The notes beneath the pieces were generated by a model. It ran no database searches. It had not been told where the DNA came from and saw only the letters and a list, made by a program, of their open reading frames with translations. DNA of 29,297 nt from CAZUNB01 sp964622235 (GTDB taxonomy: Bacteria; Patescibacteriota; Saccharimonadia; Saccharimonadales; JAGPDM01): the NCBI GenBank assembly GCA_964622235.1, contig CAZUNB010000012.1, positions 1-29,297 on the forward strand, written 5' to 3'. This document shows positions 7,740-15,803 of the stretch, one piece after another. A program made the position numbers and the translations under genes. How positions within the stretch are numbered: position 1 is the first letter of the stretch; every line of letters begins with the position of its first letter.

Positions 7740-8120
7740 CTACTTGATGTTTAGGTGGTGCTTGATACGATCAACAACATCAGCAATCACAACTTGTGAT
7801 TTGACGAGATAATCATCAGCACCGAGCTGCTCGGCCTTCTCTTTATCTTTCGGTTGGCTTAGTGCCGTCAACATAACAATCTTTATATTAACGGTTTCAG
7901 GAGTGTTACGGAGAATGTCGAGTACGTCGAAACCGCTGATTTTTGGCATCATGACATCGAGTAGAATGAGCTCTGGTCGATACTCAACTGCTGCGCTCAA
8001 AGCATCTTCACCATTAGGGACTCTTTTAACTTCAAAACCTTCTGCTTCGAGTCGAGCTTGATAAACAGCCGCCAAGCCATCATCATCCTCAACCATCAAA
8101 ATTTTGTGTACTCTATCCAT
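7740..8120 (-). CDS. Stand-alone response-regulator receiver (CheY-like), 126 aa
   Basis: This is a single receiver (REC) domain with no output domain. Conserved residues are all present: acidic pocket E11, D12, D13 (VEDDDG), phospho-acceptor D55 (LILLDVMMP), T85 (VMLTAL) and K107 (YLVKS). Receivers take a phosphoryl group from a partner histidine kinase and signal by protein contact; no kinase is encoded in this window. The ATG at 8120 has an AGGGG site about 11 nt upstream. The gene follows pyrG with a 20-bp gap and is probably cotranscribed with it. The partner is unknown: single-domain receivers can act in phosphorelays, on motors or pili, or as inhibitors. Pairing with pyrG may be only positional. 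Confidence 0.93.
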   Translation of the reverse strand: MDRVHKILMVEDDDGLAAVYQARLEAEGFEVKRVPNGEDALSAAVEYRPELILLDVMMPKISGFDVLDILRNTPETVNIKIVMLTALSQPKDKEKAEQLGADDYLVKSQVVIADVVDRIKHHLNIK

Positions 8121-8140
8121 TACTATGCAATCCCCTAATG

Positions 8141-9769
8141 TTATTTTCTAATTGTAGCACGTTTACAAACTGCCGCAACAAAGCCTAGGAAAAGTGGGTG
8201 CGGGTGGTTTGGTCGACTACGGAACTCAGGGTGAAACTGACTGGCAATGTAAAAAGGATGATCGGGTAGCTCTATGATTTCAACAAGTTTCCCATTTGGA
8301 GACAACCCAGAAAAAACCATACCAGCTTTCTCTAGTTTTTCTCGGTAATCGTTGTTAAATTCAAAACGATGACGGTGACGTTCCAAGATGTGGTCGATAC
8401 CATATAGTTTTCGTGCTAAAGTTCCCCTCTGTAGGACACAAGGATAGTTACCAAGTCGCATCGTCCCTCCCTTGGTAGTAATCTCTTTTTGATCACTCAT
8501 CAAGTTAATGACAGGTATTTTAGCATTCTCATCAATCTCAAGGCTGGTCGCCAAAGGGTTGACTACCTCTCGTGCCAAAGCAACAACTGCCATTTGCATA
8601 CCAAGACATAGGCCAAGATATGGCATTTTCTCACGAGCCGCGAAACTAGCCGCACTAATCTTGCCTTCAAGTCCACGAGTACCAAAGCCACCAGGAATGA
8701 CAATACCATCAAAGCCAGATAACAACTCATCAACATTATCATCTGTTACATGCTCAGCATCAACCCAGGTGATATCCGTCTGTACTTGTTCGGCCCAACC
8801 TGCTGCACGTAAAGCTTCGAATACGCTCATATACGTATCTTCATTGCTCATATACTTTGCGACTACGGCGATTGAACGTTTTGGTAATACATCGTTGATT
8901 GCTGTGGCCACTAATTTCTTCCAATCAGTTAGCTTTGGCTGCTTGGTTTTTACCTTTAGTTTCTTAGTAACGTAATCTGGAATCCCAGCTGACTCTAAAG
9001 TTAGTGGCACTTCATAAACAGTACGAGCGTTTGGTAGTAGAGCTATACCATCCGGCTTAATAGCAGTAAAAGTGCTGAGCTTTTCAATAATCGAGGTTGC
9101 TTCATCTCCAGCAGATCGCTCGCTCCGGACTATCAATACATCCGGCAAAATACCAAGTGACCGCAGCTCACGGACGGCATTCTGAGCTGGTTTGGTCTTG
9201 AATTCTTTACTAGTCTCTAAGTATGGCATATAGACTACATGAAGATACAAGCAGTTCTCAGCTCCGACCTTGTCACTCATTTCACGGATTGCTTCAATGA
9301 ATGAGAGACCCTCGTAGTCACCAACCGTACCACCAATCTCAACAATATGGACATCAACACCCTCACTTGCAGCGATAATCTCAGATTGAATTGCTTCGAT
9401 AACATGTGGAATAATCTGCACAGTCTTGCCCAGGTAAGCACCTTCACGCTCATCATCGATAACTTTACGGATTATACGTCCACTCATCAGCGAGCTACGA
9501 TTGTTAATTTCTTGATCGAGAAAACGCTCGTAGTGACCGAGGTCGAGATCAGTCTCTGCACCATCAAAAGTTACAAAGCATTCGCCATGCTCAGCTGGGT
9601 TGAGCGTACCAGCGTCGACGTTAAGATACGGGTCACATTTTTGGAGATTAACTTTCAATCCACGAGCTTTAAGAGTAGAGCCAAGCGAAGCAGCGGTGAT
9701 ACCTTTACCGAGGCCACTTAAGACACCTCCAGTAACAAATACATATTTTGTCTGCTTGTTTGCAGGCAC
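8141..9769 (-). CDS. pyrG: CTP synthase, 542 aa
   Basis: The enzyme converts UTP to CTP using ATP and glutamine, the last step of pyrimidine nucleotide synthesis, in the cytoplasm. The N-terminal synthase domain (1-~270) has the P-loop GGVLSGLGKG (14-23) and the DGAETDLDLGHYERF signature (69-83). The C-terminal class-I glutaminase (~300-535) has the oxyanion GGFGTRG (360-366), nucleophile C388 (GLCLGMQ), and H513/E515 (FHPEF). Length is typical of the family. The start is a GTG at 9769 with an AGGGGAG ribosome site about 7 nt upstream. The UTP/CTP-binding loop reads KTKPAQ (191-196) where most family members have KTKPTQ. The gene follows the S41 protease after 85 bp and has its own candidate promoter. 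Confidence 0.98.
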   Translation of the reverse strand: MPANKQTKYVFVTGGVLSGLGKGITAASLGSTLKARGLKVNLQKCDPYLNVDAGTLNPAEHGECFVTFDGAETDLDLGHYERFLDQEINNRSSLMSGRIIRKVIDDEREGAYLGKTVQIIPHVIEAIQSEIIAASEGVDVHIVEIGGTVGDYEGLSFIEAIREMSDKVGAENCLYLHVVYMPYLETSKEFKTKPAQNAVRELRSLGILPDVLIVRSERSAGDEATSIIEKLSTFTAIKPDGIALLPNARTVYEVPLTLESAGIPDYVTKKLKVKTKQPKLTDWKKLVATAINDVLPKRSIAVVAKYMSNEDTYMSVFEALRAAGWAEQVQTDITWVDAEHVTDDNVDELLSGFDGIVIPGGFGTRGLEGKISAASFAAREKMPYLGLCLGMQMAVVALAREVVNPLATSLEIDENAKIPVINLMSDQKEITTKGGTMRLGNYPCVLQRGTLARKLYGIDHILERHRHRFEFNNDYREKLEKAGMVFSGLSPNGKLVEIIELPDHPFYIASQFHPEFRSRPNHPHPLFLGFVAAVCKRATIRK

Positions 9770-9796
9770 CCGTTACTCCCCTTTTATTTCCTATCT

Positions 9797-9826
9797 ATGA
9801 TAACGCAAACCACCGCTCTGTCGCAA
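9797..9826 (-). promoter_or_regulatory. Candidate promoter for pyrG
   Basis: Minus strand: -35 TTGCGA (9821-9826), 18-bp spacer, -10 TATCAT (9797-9802), giving a transcript start near 9790 and a leader of about 20 nt that contains the ribosome site. It is one of several elements here with a TTGC-type -35. Confidence 0.4.
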
Positions 9827-9854
9827 TTAAATAATGTTGTGGATTATTTTTTAT

Positions 9855-11075
9855 CTAGTTTTGACTGGCTTTGAGGGCTGCTTCGAGCTGAGGATCACGG
9901 TTTGCATCAAAATCTTCATCGGTTAATTTTACTTCAGTGTCAGGTTTAATACCTTCTTTATCAATACTTGTGCCTTTTGGCGTAAACCAGTGTGCTGTAG
10001 TTATTTTTAGTACTCCAAAATCAAACTCTTCAAGTGTCTGAACACTACCTTTTCCAAATGTTTTTTCGCCGTACAGCTTTGCGACACCGTGGTCTTTCAG
10101 CGCACCGGCTACAATCTCACTTGCAGATGCTGATCCTCCGTTGATTAAGACGATTGTCGGTACATCAAACAAGATTCCCTTACCACTACTTTGAAGTTTG
10201 TCTTTGGTAACACCATTTTGTTTCTCTTCAACTACCACCTGATTATCGAGAAAAAGTCCTGCTATATCAACTGATTGATCAAGTAGACCGCCACCATTAT
10301 TTCGTAGATCGAGGACAATGCTTTTAGCACCTCTGTCCTTTAAGTCCTGAGCGATCTTCTCTGTTTCAGAAGCAGATTTTTCGCCAAATGAATTGAGCTT
10401 AATGTAGCCAACTGTGCCACGCATCTCACCAGTTGCGTTAGGAACATCAATATCTGCACGGGTAATTGTCTTTTCGATCCGTTCACGGTTATTACGTAGC
10501 AAGATGAGCTTAACGTCAGTTCCAGTCTCGCCTCGAATTTTATTTACTGCCTCGTCTAGGCTCATTGCCTGTGTATCTTCTTCGCCAATACCAATAATCG
10601 CATCACCTGGTCTAAGCTCTGCTTGGTCAGCTGGAGTGCCTGCCACTGGTGAGACCACCGTTAATTGATTGTTCTTAATTGCTAATTCAGCACCAATACC
10701 TGAAAATTGACCGTTTAGCGAGCTATCAAACTCGGCAGCCTCTTTACTGGTCAAGAACTGCGTATATGGATCACCTGTTGAAGCAACTAGCCCTCTTTTC
10801 AATCCATTCAACGCATCTTCTTCACTTATCTTACCGTCAAATGAATTTCGAAGCTTATCATAAACTACCTCTACTGAACTATAGTCGAGATCATTTGGAA
10901 GTCCTGATGAAACATCAGTATTTGCAGCTTTTTGGATTCTGCTAGAAATACCACTCAAGTAGCCACTACTACTAATACTAAAGCCAATTACAAACATTAT
11001 AATTGATACACCAGCGCCTAGAAGCGCGGCTTTTGTTATACCGATGGTTTGTTCTGGTTGTTTTTCATATTGCAT
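9855..11075 (-). CDS. S41 family C-terminal processing protease (CtpA/Prc type), 406 aa
   Basis: This is a membrane-anchored extracytoplasmic serine protease. It has an N-terminal membrane helix at about 15-36, a PDZ domain at about 110-200 (GIGAELA, then RPGDAIIGIG), and the S41 catalytic core at ~215-385. The Ser/Lys dyad is S317 in NGGSASASE and K342 in TFGKGSVQ, 25 residues apart as in Tsp and CtpB, with Q346. PDZ domains gate substrate access in this family, and members degrade or mature envelope proteins, including peptidoglycan hydrolases. It follows the ftsE-ftsX-M23 genes on the same strand, as in the ftsEX-ctp clusters of Gram-positive bacteria. The M23 protein upstream is the natural candidate substrate (inferred). 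The ATG at 11075 has no clear ribosome site; a TATACT lies 11 nt before it. Confidence 0.95.
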   Translation of the reverse strand: MQYEKQPEQTIGITKAALLGAGVSIIMFVIGFSISSSGYLSGISSRIQKAANTDVSSGLPNDLDYSSVEVVYDKLRNSFDGKISEEDALNGLKRGLVASTGDPYTQFLTSKEAAEFDSSLNGQFSGIGAELAIKNNQLTVVSPVAGTPADQAELRPGDAIIGIGEEDTQAMSLDEAVNKIRGETGTDVKLILLRNNRERIEKTITRADIDVPNATGEMRGTVGYIKLNSFGEKSASETEKIAQDLKDRGAKSIVLDLRNNGGGLLDQSVDIAGLFLDNQVVVEEKQNGVTKDKLQSSGKGILFDVPTIVLINGGSASASEIVAGALKDHGVAKLYGEKTFGKGSVQTLEEFDFGVLKITTAHWFTPKGTSIDKEGIKPDTEVKLTDEDFDANRDPQLEAALKASQN

Positions 11076-11086
11076 ATGGTTTTTTT

Positions 11087-11115
11087 AGTATATTCTGAAC
11101 AGCCGATATCTGCAA
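11087..11115 (-). promoter_or_regulatory. Candidate promoter for the S41 protease
   Basis: Minus strand: -35 TTGCAG (11110-11115), 17-bp spacer, -10 TATACT (11087-11092). The predicted start falls only 4-5 nt before the ATG, which fits the absence of a ribosome site and suggests near-leaderless translation. Confidence 0.4.
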
Positions 11116-11219
11116 GCAGAACTATGCTATTCAACAATCACCGCGCTCAGCTATCTTAAAGCTAGCTGTATGATTTGAATGTATATTTACTATTTGAAGA
11201 TAGTTAGCGACCAGAAAGC

Positions 11220-12395
11220 TTACTGAGCTAAGCCGCTCATATGGTAATAGAATGACTGCATACCATTAGGGTGCTGTATGATCACCATCCAACCGCCGCC
11301 ACTGAAAATATTGTATCCAGCAGCAGTTATAATTCCAGGACCGATTGAGCGCACCGGTGTTCCGTATGGAGCTGCAACGTCAACGCCTGCGTGGAAATAA
11401 CCAGCTCCAGGGCACCACGGTCGTGTTGTTACCGTTGGGTAACCATCACAGTCATACCATCGGCTTACAGGGTAAGCTGAGGCAAACGGCCAGCTAAAGC
11501 CATACTTCAGACTGTAACTCGAACGTGAAGCAACTGGATCAACCAAACTACCATTTTGATCAGCTAAACCGAAGTGCAAATGCGGACCAGTTGAATTTCC
11601 AGTGCTACCAACATAGCCAATAACAGCGTTAGAGTTAACTGACCCGAGGTTAGCAACTTGTCCACCGGCTCGCGCTTTTTGAGCCTGCGCTACTAAATAT
11701 GCATTAAGTTGCTGCTCGGCTTTATCTTCTTGAGCTTGTAATTCTTGGACATAACCTGAGTAGGTGAACTCTTTGTCTTTTGCTTCATTTAGCAATACAT
11801 CTTGTTCAGCTTTTTTACTATCAACTGCTTTTCTCTGTCCAACTTGTAGCTCATGCAGACCCTCTAATTCAGTTTGTTGGGTTTCGAGATCTGCTTTTAG
11901 CTTCTTAACTTTTTTACTAGCTTCTTCAACATTTAATTTGATTCGTTGTAAATACTCCTGTTGGTTGACGAAATCGGTGAAATTATCGGAACTTGCCAAT
12001 AACTCAACCGTACTCACCCGCCCAGTTTTATATAAACTTCGTACACTTGAGTCAATAATCTTCTGCTGTTTGTCGAGTTCAGCCTGTGTCTTAACTAGCT
12101 CTGCTTTAGTTGAACTAATCTTTGATTCAGTGTCATTAATCTTTGAGCTGATGGCATTGATTTCTTCAGTTAGCTTATTGACCTTCTCTTCGAGCGTATT
12201 AACATTCTCGGTTAAACCTCCAAGCACCTCTTTACTCTGGTCGACTTGTTCTTTAGCTTTGGTCTTTTTATCTCGTAATTCATTCTCACTCTGGGCAGCA
12301 ACTGGTATTGTTACGGCAGCAATTAATAGTAAAATCAAAAGACTTACTACTCCGTTATGCCGAATCCAATGTGCTGTGTTAGTTAATCTACTCAC
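11220..12395 (-). CDS. Coiled-coil M23 metallopeptidase with circularly permuted catalytic domain, 391 aa
   Basis: This is an exported peptidoglycan hydrolase of the EnvC/PcsB role. It has a signal peptide at 14-34, a long coiled coil at ~36-240 (Lys/Glu/Gln heptads with a break near 125-145), and an M23 domain at ~242-391. All expected active-site residues are present but in reversed order: HLH of PHLHF (272-274) comes first, then HAGVD (H335, D339), then H375 and H385, with the protein ending four residues after YYHMSG. Canonical M23 domains run HxGxD, then YxH, then HLH. The gene is one continuous frame, so no frameshift explains this. The start is a GTG at 12395 with AAGGG about 12 nt upstream. 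It lies directly after ftsX, consistent with activation by FtsEX. It may cleave peptide cross-links at division if the permuted fold is active. Confidence 0.92.
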   Translation of the reverse strand: MSRLTNTAHWIRHNGVVSLLILLLIAAVTIPVAAQSENELRDKKTKAKEQVDQSKEVLGGLTENVNTLEEKVNKLTEEINAISSKINDTESKISSTKAELVKTQAELDKQQKIIDSSVRSLYKTGRVSTVELLASSDNFTDFVNQQEYLQRIKLNVEEASKKVKKLKADLETQQTELEGLHELQVGQRKAVDSKKAEQDVLLNEAKDKEFTYSGYVQELQAQEDKAEQQLNAYLVAQAQKARAGGQVANLGSVNSNAVIGYVGSTGNSTGPHLHFGLADQNGSLVDPVASRSSYSLKYGFSWPFASAYPVSRWYDCDGYPTVTTRPWCPGAGYFHAGVDVAAPYGTPVRSIGPGIITAAGYNIFSGGGWMVIIQHPNGMQSFYYHMSGLAQ

Positions 12396-12524
12396 GTTTC
12401 TACTACCCTTCGTATAAATTTATTGAAAATGAAAAATAGTACCTAGAAGGTACCACGACGGTTAACACTTGATAATCATAACTCCATCACTGTCTTTGAC
12501 AAATCTGAATAGACAGTACCTACT

Positions 12525-12552
12525 ATTATATTCTATTATGATTTAATGTCAA
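12525..12552 (-). promoter_or_regulatory. Consensus sigma70-type promoter for the M23 peptidase gene
   Basis: Minus strand: perfect -35 TTGACA (12547-12552), 16-bp spacer, perfect -10 TATAAT (12525-12530). The transcript start is near 12518, leaving a leader of about 120 nt with a small GTACC/GGTAC hairpin around 12439-12453. This is the strongest promoter seen in the window and implies that the hydrolase, and perhaps the S41 protease, can be expressed apart from ftsEX. Confidence 0.65.
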
Positions 12553-12629
12553 TACATAAGCACAATAAAATCGTTGTGTATAAGTTGTGTATTGTTAAAA
12601 GCCAGTAGTCTGCATTTCAGTAAATGGCA

Positions 12630-13553
12630 TTAACGAAGCTTCAAGTATCGAGCCATCGCGAGCAAACTAGAGATGACACCAATCGAGATACCAACACCCA
12701 GTGTCCCTAACACTATATAAAGGGCATTGTCGTTAAAAAAGTTCAGAGTGCTATCAAACGACAAAAGATATTTATTAATTTCATTACTCCACGCTCCCAA
12801 AAAAGCATAAATGAGTGTCAGCGAAATCGTTCCCGCAACTAGCCCGTACATACTGGCTTCAAACAAGAATGGTCCGCGGATAAAACTATTGCTAGCACCT
12901 ATCAATTTCATAATCTTTATTTCTTCGCCCCGTGTAAAGATTGCCATACGAATCGTATTAAAGATGATTAACACGCTAATTCCCGCAAAGATAAGCCCTG
13001 CCCCTATACTCGAACGATTAAGAAATTTCTGTACATTTGCGATAGCATCGAGTCGCTGCTGACTGTCGCTATCATAACTGGTTTCCTCAACAAAATCTTT
13101 GAAATCTTTGCCTTCTGCAATATCAACAACTTGCTTTACTTTTGAAAGATCATAAACTTTAACTTCAAAACTAGCTGGCAATGCATTCTCACCTACCGAA
13201 ATTCCATCAAGCAGTTCAGGCTGAGCTTTATTTTTCTCAGCAAAAATTTTCAGGGCATCATTTTTTGTTAAATAGTTAACTTCACGAACATTATCAATCG
13301 CTTTAAGTTCGGTCTCAAGATCTTTTCGCTGATCAGCTTTGACATTATCTGCAAAATAGATTGAGACACTAATGTCTTTAACGATAGCCTCTGTCTCTGC
13401 TGACAACGCTTGGTTTAGCATCAAACCAGTTAGCATAATAACTAGTGTCACCAACATGATTGCTGTTGCTGCAGTCGACAACCACGCATTTCGGAAGAAG
13501 TTTAGAAAGCCAAATTTTACAATTCGACCAAAAGTGATTAGATATTTATTCAT
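12630..13553 (-). CDS. ftsX: Cell-division permease-like protein FtsX, 307 aa
   Basis: FtsX is the membrane half of the FtsEX ABC complex, which couples ATP hydrolysis at the division ring to activation of outer peptidoglycan hydrolases. It has a cytoplasmic N-terminus, a first helix at about 25-47, a large extracellular loop at ~48-180 (the domain that binds the hydrolase partner in other bacteria), and three more helices near 184-206, 232-255 and 278-302. The FTRGEEIKIMKLIGAS segment after helix 2 is the conserved FtsX signature. Length is typical. The ATG overlaps the ftsE stop by 4 bp (ATGA), indicating translational coupling. The next gene on the strand encodes the coiled-coil M23 protein. 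Confidence 0.97.
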   Translation of the reverse strand: MNKYLITFGRIVKFGFLNFFRNAWLSTAATAIMLVTLVIMLTGLMLNQALSAETEAIVKDISVSIYFADNVKADQRKDLETELKAIDNVREVNYLTKNDALKIFAEKNKAQPELLDGISVGENALPASFEVKVYDLSKVKQVVDIAEGKDFKDFVEETSYDSDSQQRLDAIANVQKFLNRSSIGAGLIFAGISVLIIFNTIRMAIFTRGEEIKIMKLIGASNSFIRGPFLFEASMYGLVAGTISLTLIYAFLGAWSNEINKYLLSFDSTLNFFNDNALYIVLGTLGVGISIGVISSLLAMARYLKLR

Positions 13554-14230
13554 ACCTTGTAGTCCCCTTTGGCCTTGTCTCGTAAGACTCGTCCATCTTT
13601 TATGGTGATGACTCTTCGTTGCAAAGCGTTAACTATGTCTTGGTTATGAGTTGTCAGGAGTACAGTCGTGCCATATTTATTAATCTTTAATAGTAACGTA
13701 ATAATATCCCACGCATGCTTCGGGTCAAGATTTCCAGTTGGCTCATCAGCGATAAGAATCTTTGGCTGACGGATGACGGCACGTGCAATCGCAACTCTTT
13801 GTCGCTCACCACCACTAAGCTCGTGAGGAAAACTTCTCTCCTTGCCTTTTAGTCCGACAAGTTTAAGGACTTTTGGTACGCTATGTTTGATGGAGCGCGA
13901 TGACACGCCGACAATCTCGAGTGAAAATGCGACATTTTCATAAACAGTTTTGTTCTGAAGTAATTTATAATCCTGGAAAACTACACCAATATTGCGACGG
14001 ATTTTTGGAATATCACGTTTTTTGATGCGATCATAATCGAGATTATTAACAATAATCTTACCGCTTGAGTGCTCTTCTTCTCGCGTCAAAAGTTTAATCA
14101 ATGTACTCTTACCAGCACCACTTGAGCCGACAATACTAACGAATTCTTTGTCCTCGATATGAATCGAGATACGAGAAAGTGCACTGCTCTTTTTGTTATA
14201 GACTTTACTGACGCGGTCCATGAGAATCAT
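13550..14230 (-). CDS. ftsE: Cell-division ATP-binding protein FtsE, 226 aa
   Basis: FtsE is the cytoplasmic ATPase of the FtsEX complex. It has Walker A GSSGAGKST (35-43), Q-loop Q86, ABC signature LSGGERQRVA (138-147), Walker B ILIADEP with catalytic E163, and H-loop H195. The start at ATG 14230 is supported by alignment of MILMDRVSKVY with the usual FtsE beginning (M-I-x-F/M-x-x-V-S-K-x-Y), although no ribosome site is visible and a second ATG lies nine bases inside. It is followed by ftsX with a 4-bp overlap and preceded at 41 bp by a gene for a bitopic membrane protein, with which it may share a promoter. Confidence 0.97.
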   Translation of the reverse strand: MILMDRVSKVYNKKSSALSRISIHIEDKEFVSIVGSSGAGKSTLIKLLTREEEHSSGKIIVNNLDYDRIKKRDIPKIRRNIGVVFQDYKLLQNKTVYENVAFSLEIVGVSSRSIKHSVPKVLKLVGLKGKERSFPHELSGGERQRVAIARAVIRQPKILIADEPTGNLDPKHAWDIITLLLKINKYGTTVLLTTHNQDIVNALQRRVITIKDGRVLRDKAKGDYKV

Positions 14231-14271
14231 AAGCAGTATACTATCACTTTTTAATTAGTTTTGCATTTTTT

Positions 14272-15138
14272 CTAGTAAGCGCTTAGTGTCAGTTTGTCAC
14301 GGATATTATTAAATTCAGTCTGATTTTTTGACCACTCACTAGACTTGCAGGACTCGTGAACAACTCCGCTCGTGGAAGAGCCATGGATTAAACCAATCCG
14401 GGTTTTATAACCTATCCCATCGTTACCAGTATAGTAAGTTATATTAGTAGTAACTGGCATTTTTTTATTGCTACTATCAGTATCAAAATTAAACTTTAGC
14501 ACTTCAGTTCCACCATCCTTTATACTCGCTTGATTACGGAGACCACCATGAAGTTGATTAATCAAATCCTTATTTGTGCGAGCACCATCAACGGTACCAC
14601 TAGAATATTGAGCTACACAGTCCGTTCCGCCTAGTTTATATATTTTAGCTCCGTTAGCTTCACTAGATCGCGTCGGTTGCCAATTACCATAATCAGCACC
14701 GTACTCAAACATGAACATAACGCTAGTGAATCCTTTGTCGGGCACGAGTGCTTGCTCCTCCTCTTTCTTTCGGATGTTTTCCGCATTCTTCTGTATTGCC
14801 TCATCGGCTAGTCGCTGAGTTCTACCGATACTAGCAAAATAAACCAGTAGTAACGCACCACCAATCAGCATCAACAGAGTAAGACCACCTACAATTGCAG
14901 CGATAATCCAGCCAATTTTTGAGTTTTTTTGATTTAGGGCTGTCCGCATTGGCTGAGGCTGATTGCTTTGCGGATACTGAGTCGTGAACTGGCTCTCGGC
15001 GGCTGGCTGAGTATGAGCTGGTGCTTGGTTTGGCTGTTCTGGTGGAGCATTATTATTAATGTTGGTTTCTGGTGGTGTAATCACTTCGTTTGGCGTAGCG
15101 GTATTATGGTCGGTATTTTGATTATTCTCTTGGTCCAT
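14272..15138 (-). CDS. Bitopic membrane protein with Pro/Gln/Asn-rich N-terminus, 288 aa
   Basis: No known family is recognised. The first ~72 residues are a disordered cytoplasmic Pro/Gln/Asn-rich segment, followed by one membrane helix at about 75-101, a charged linker (KNAENIRKKEEEQ) and an outer domain of ~155 residues. The outer domain has two Cys (GGTDCVAQ and HESCKSS) that may pair, and ends LTLSAY. The gene sits 41 bp upstream of ftsE on the same strand and has a near-consensus promoter, so it may be the first gene of an ftsEX operon and may act in envelope growth; that role is only inferred from position. The layout resembles that of the 165-aa protein at 7200-7697. Confidence 0.8.
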   Translation of the reverse strand: MDQENNQNTDHNTATPNEVITPPETNINNNAPPEQPNQAPAHTQPAAESQFTTQYPQSNQPQPMRTALNQKNSKIGWIIAAIVGGLTLLMLIGGALLLVYFASIGRTQRLADEAIQKNAENIRKKEEEQALVPDKGFTSVMFMFEYGADYGNWQPTRSSEANGAKIYKLGGTDCVAQYSSGTVDGARTNKDLINQLHGGLRNQASIKDGGTEVLKFNFDTDSSNKKMPVTTNITYYTGNDGIGYKTRIGLIHGSSTSGVVHESCKSSEWSKNQTEFNNIRDKLTLSAY

Positions 15139-15174
15139 TTTTATTCTTTCTGTTTTTTTATCTTAATTATTGTA

Positions 15175-15203
15175 AGAATACTAAGCATTAGCTCTTCTGT
15201 CAA
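15175..15203 (-). promoter_or_regulatory. Candidate promoter for the 288-aa protein and ftsEX
   Basis: Minus strand: perfect -35 TTGACA (15198-15203), 17-bp spacer, -10 TATTCT (15175-15180). The transcript start is near 15168, about 30 nt before the ATG at 15138. Confidence 0.6.
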
Positions 15204-15262
15204 AACGAATCAGGCGGTGAAAAATATGTTTATTATATTAGTAATTCGACGTTTATATATTT

Positions 15263-15766
15263 TTATTGGTTCTTCTTAAATTCTTTAATCGCACTGGTTA
15301 TTTTGCTATCATTTTTTAAATTTTCCCAATATGATATCTTGTCAGATCGAATACTCATTTCATCTTCTGGGCCATGAACTTCACTGCCGAGTTTGATGAG
15401 GCTAGGTTGGATCTGGGCTTCAGAAGATCCTTTAGTGGCATCTGCTTGATTATTGGTCTGAAGATAGTAGACGTCAGTCATTTTTAGGTACCTATTATTA
15501 ACGCCAGAAAGTTTACCAAAATAAACCTGACCATCTGCTAGGAAAACAGCTTGAAACTTATCACTTTTGACCCCAGGATCTGAGAATTTATAATAGTAGA
15601 CGGCTCCACCGATACCAACAATCAGAATTGCGGCAATCGTTAGTTTCAACCAATTATTTTTCATGCACTGAATCTTACCGACAGGTTTTTTTCGTATAGC
15701 CGGTGTGCGCATGTTTTTTTGACTACTTCTACTATTCTGCTGTGAGATTTTACCAATGTCGTTCAT
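15263..15766 (-). CDS. Conserved CPR-type membrane-anchored protein, 167 aa
   Basis: The protein has a basic cytoplasmic N-terminus of ~38 residues, a membrane helix at about 40-58 and an outer domain with the wording FQAVFLADGQVYFGKL then YLKMTDVYYLQ. From memory, this pattern recurs in small anchored proteins of Patescibacteria; the function is unknown. The C-terminus is helical and Lys-rich. The ATG at 15766 has AGGA about 7 nt upstream. It lies 37 bp downstream of the fibre-like protein gene on the same strand and may end the surface operon. I am confident that it is a gene and make no functional claim. Confidence 0.82.
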   Translation of the reverse strand: MNDIGKISQQNSRSSQKNMRTPAIRKKPVGKIQCMKNNWLKLTIAAILIVGIGGAVYYYKFSDPGVKSDKFQAVFLADGQVYFGKLSGVNNRYLKMTDVYYLQTNNQADATKGSSEAQIQPSLIKLGSEVHGPEDEMSIRSDKISYWENLKNDSKITSAIKEFKKNQ

Positions 15767-15803
15767 GCTTCGTCCTTTGTTATGCTGTTGTTAGAATAAT
15801 TAA

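Noticed and set aside
9829..9849. AAATAAT/ATTATTT inverted repeat as a terminator after the S41 gene
   Set aside because: The stem is AT-only, and the T run follows on the plus strand, where no gene would use it.
11764..12417. 217-codon open frame on the plus strand over the M23 gene
   Set aside because: It is the antisense shadow of the coiled-coil region: Ser/Leu-rich, no domain and no ribosome site.
14235..14240. TATACT just before ftsE as a promoter for ftsE
   Set aside because: It would start transcription inside the first codons, and alignment supports the first ATG. Cotranscription from 15175-15203 fits better.
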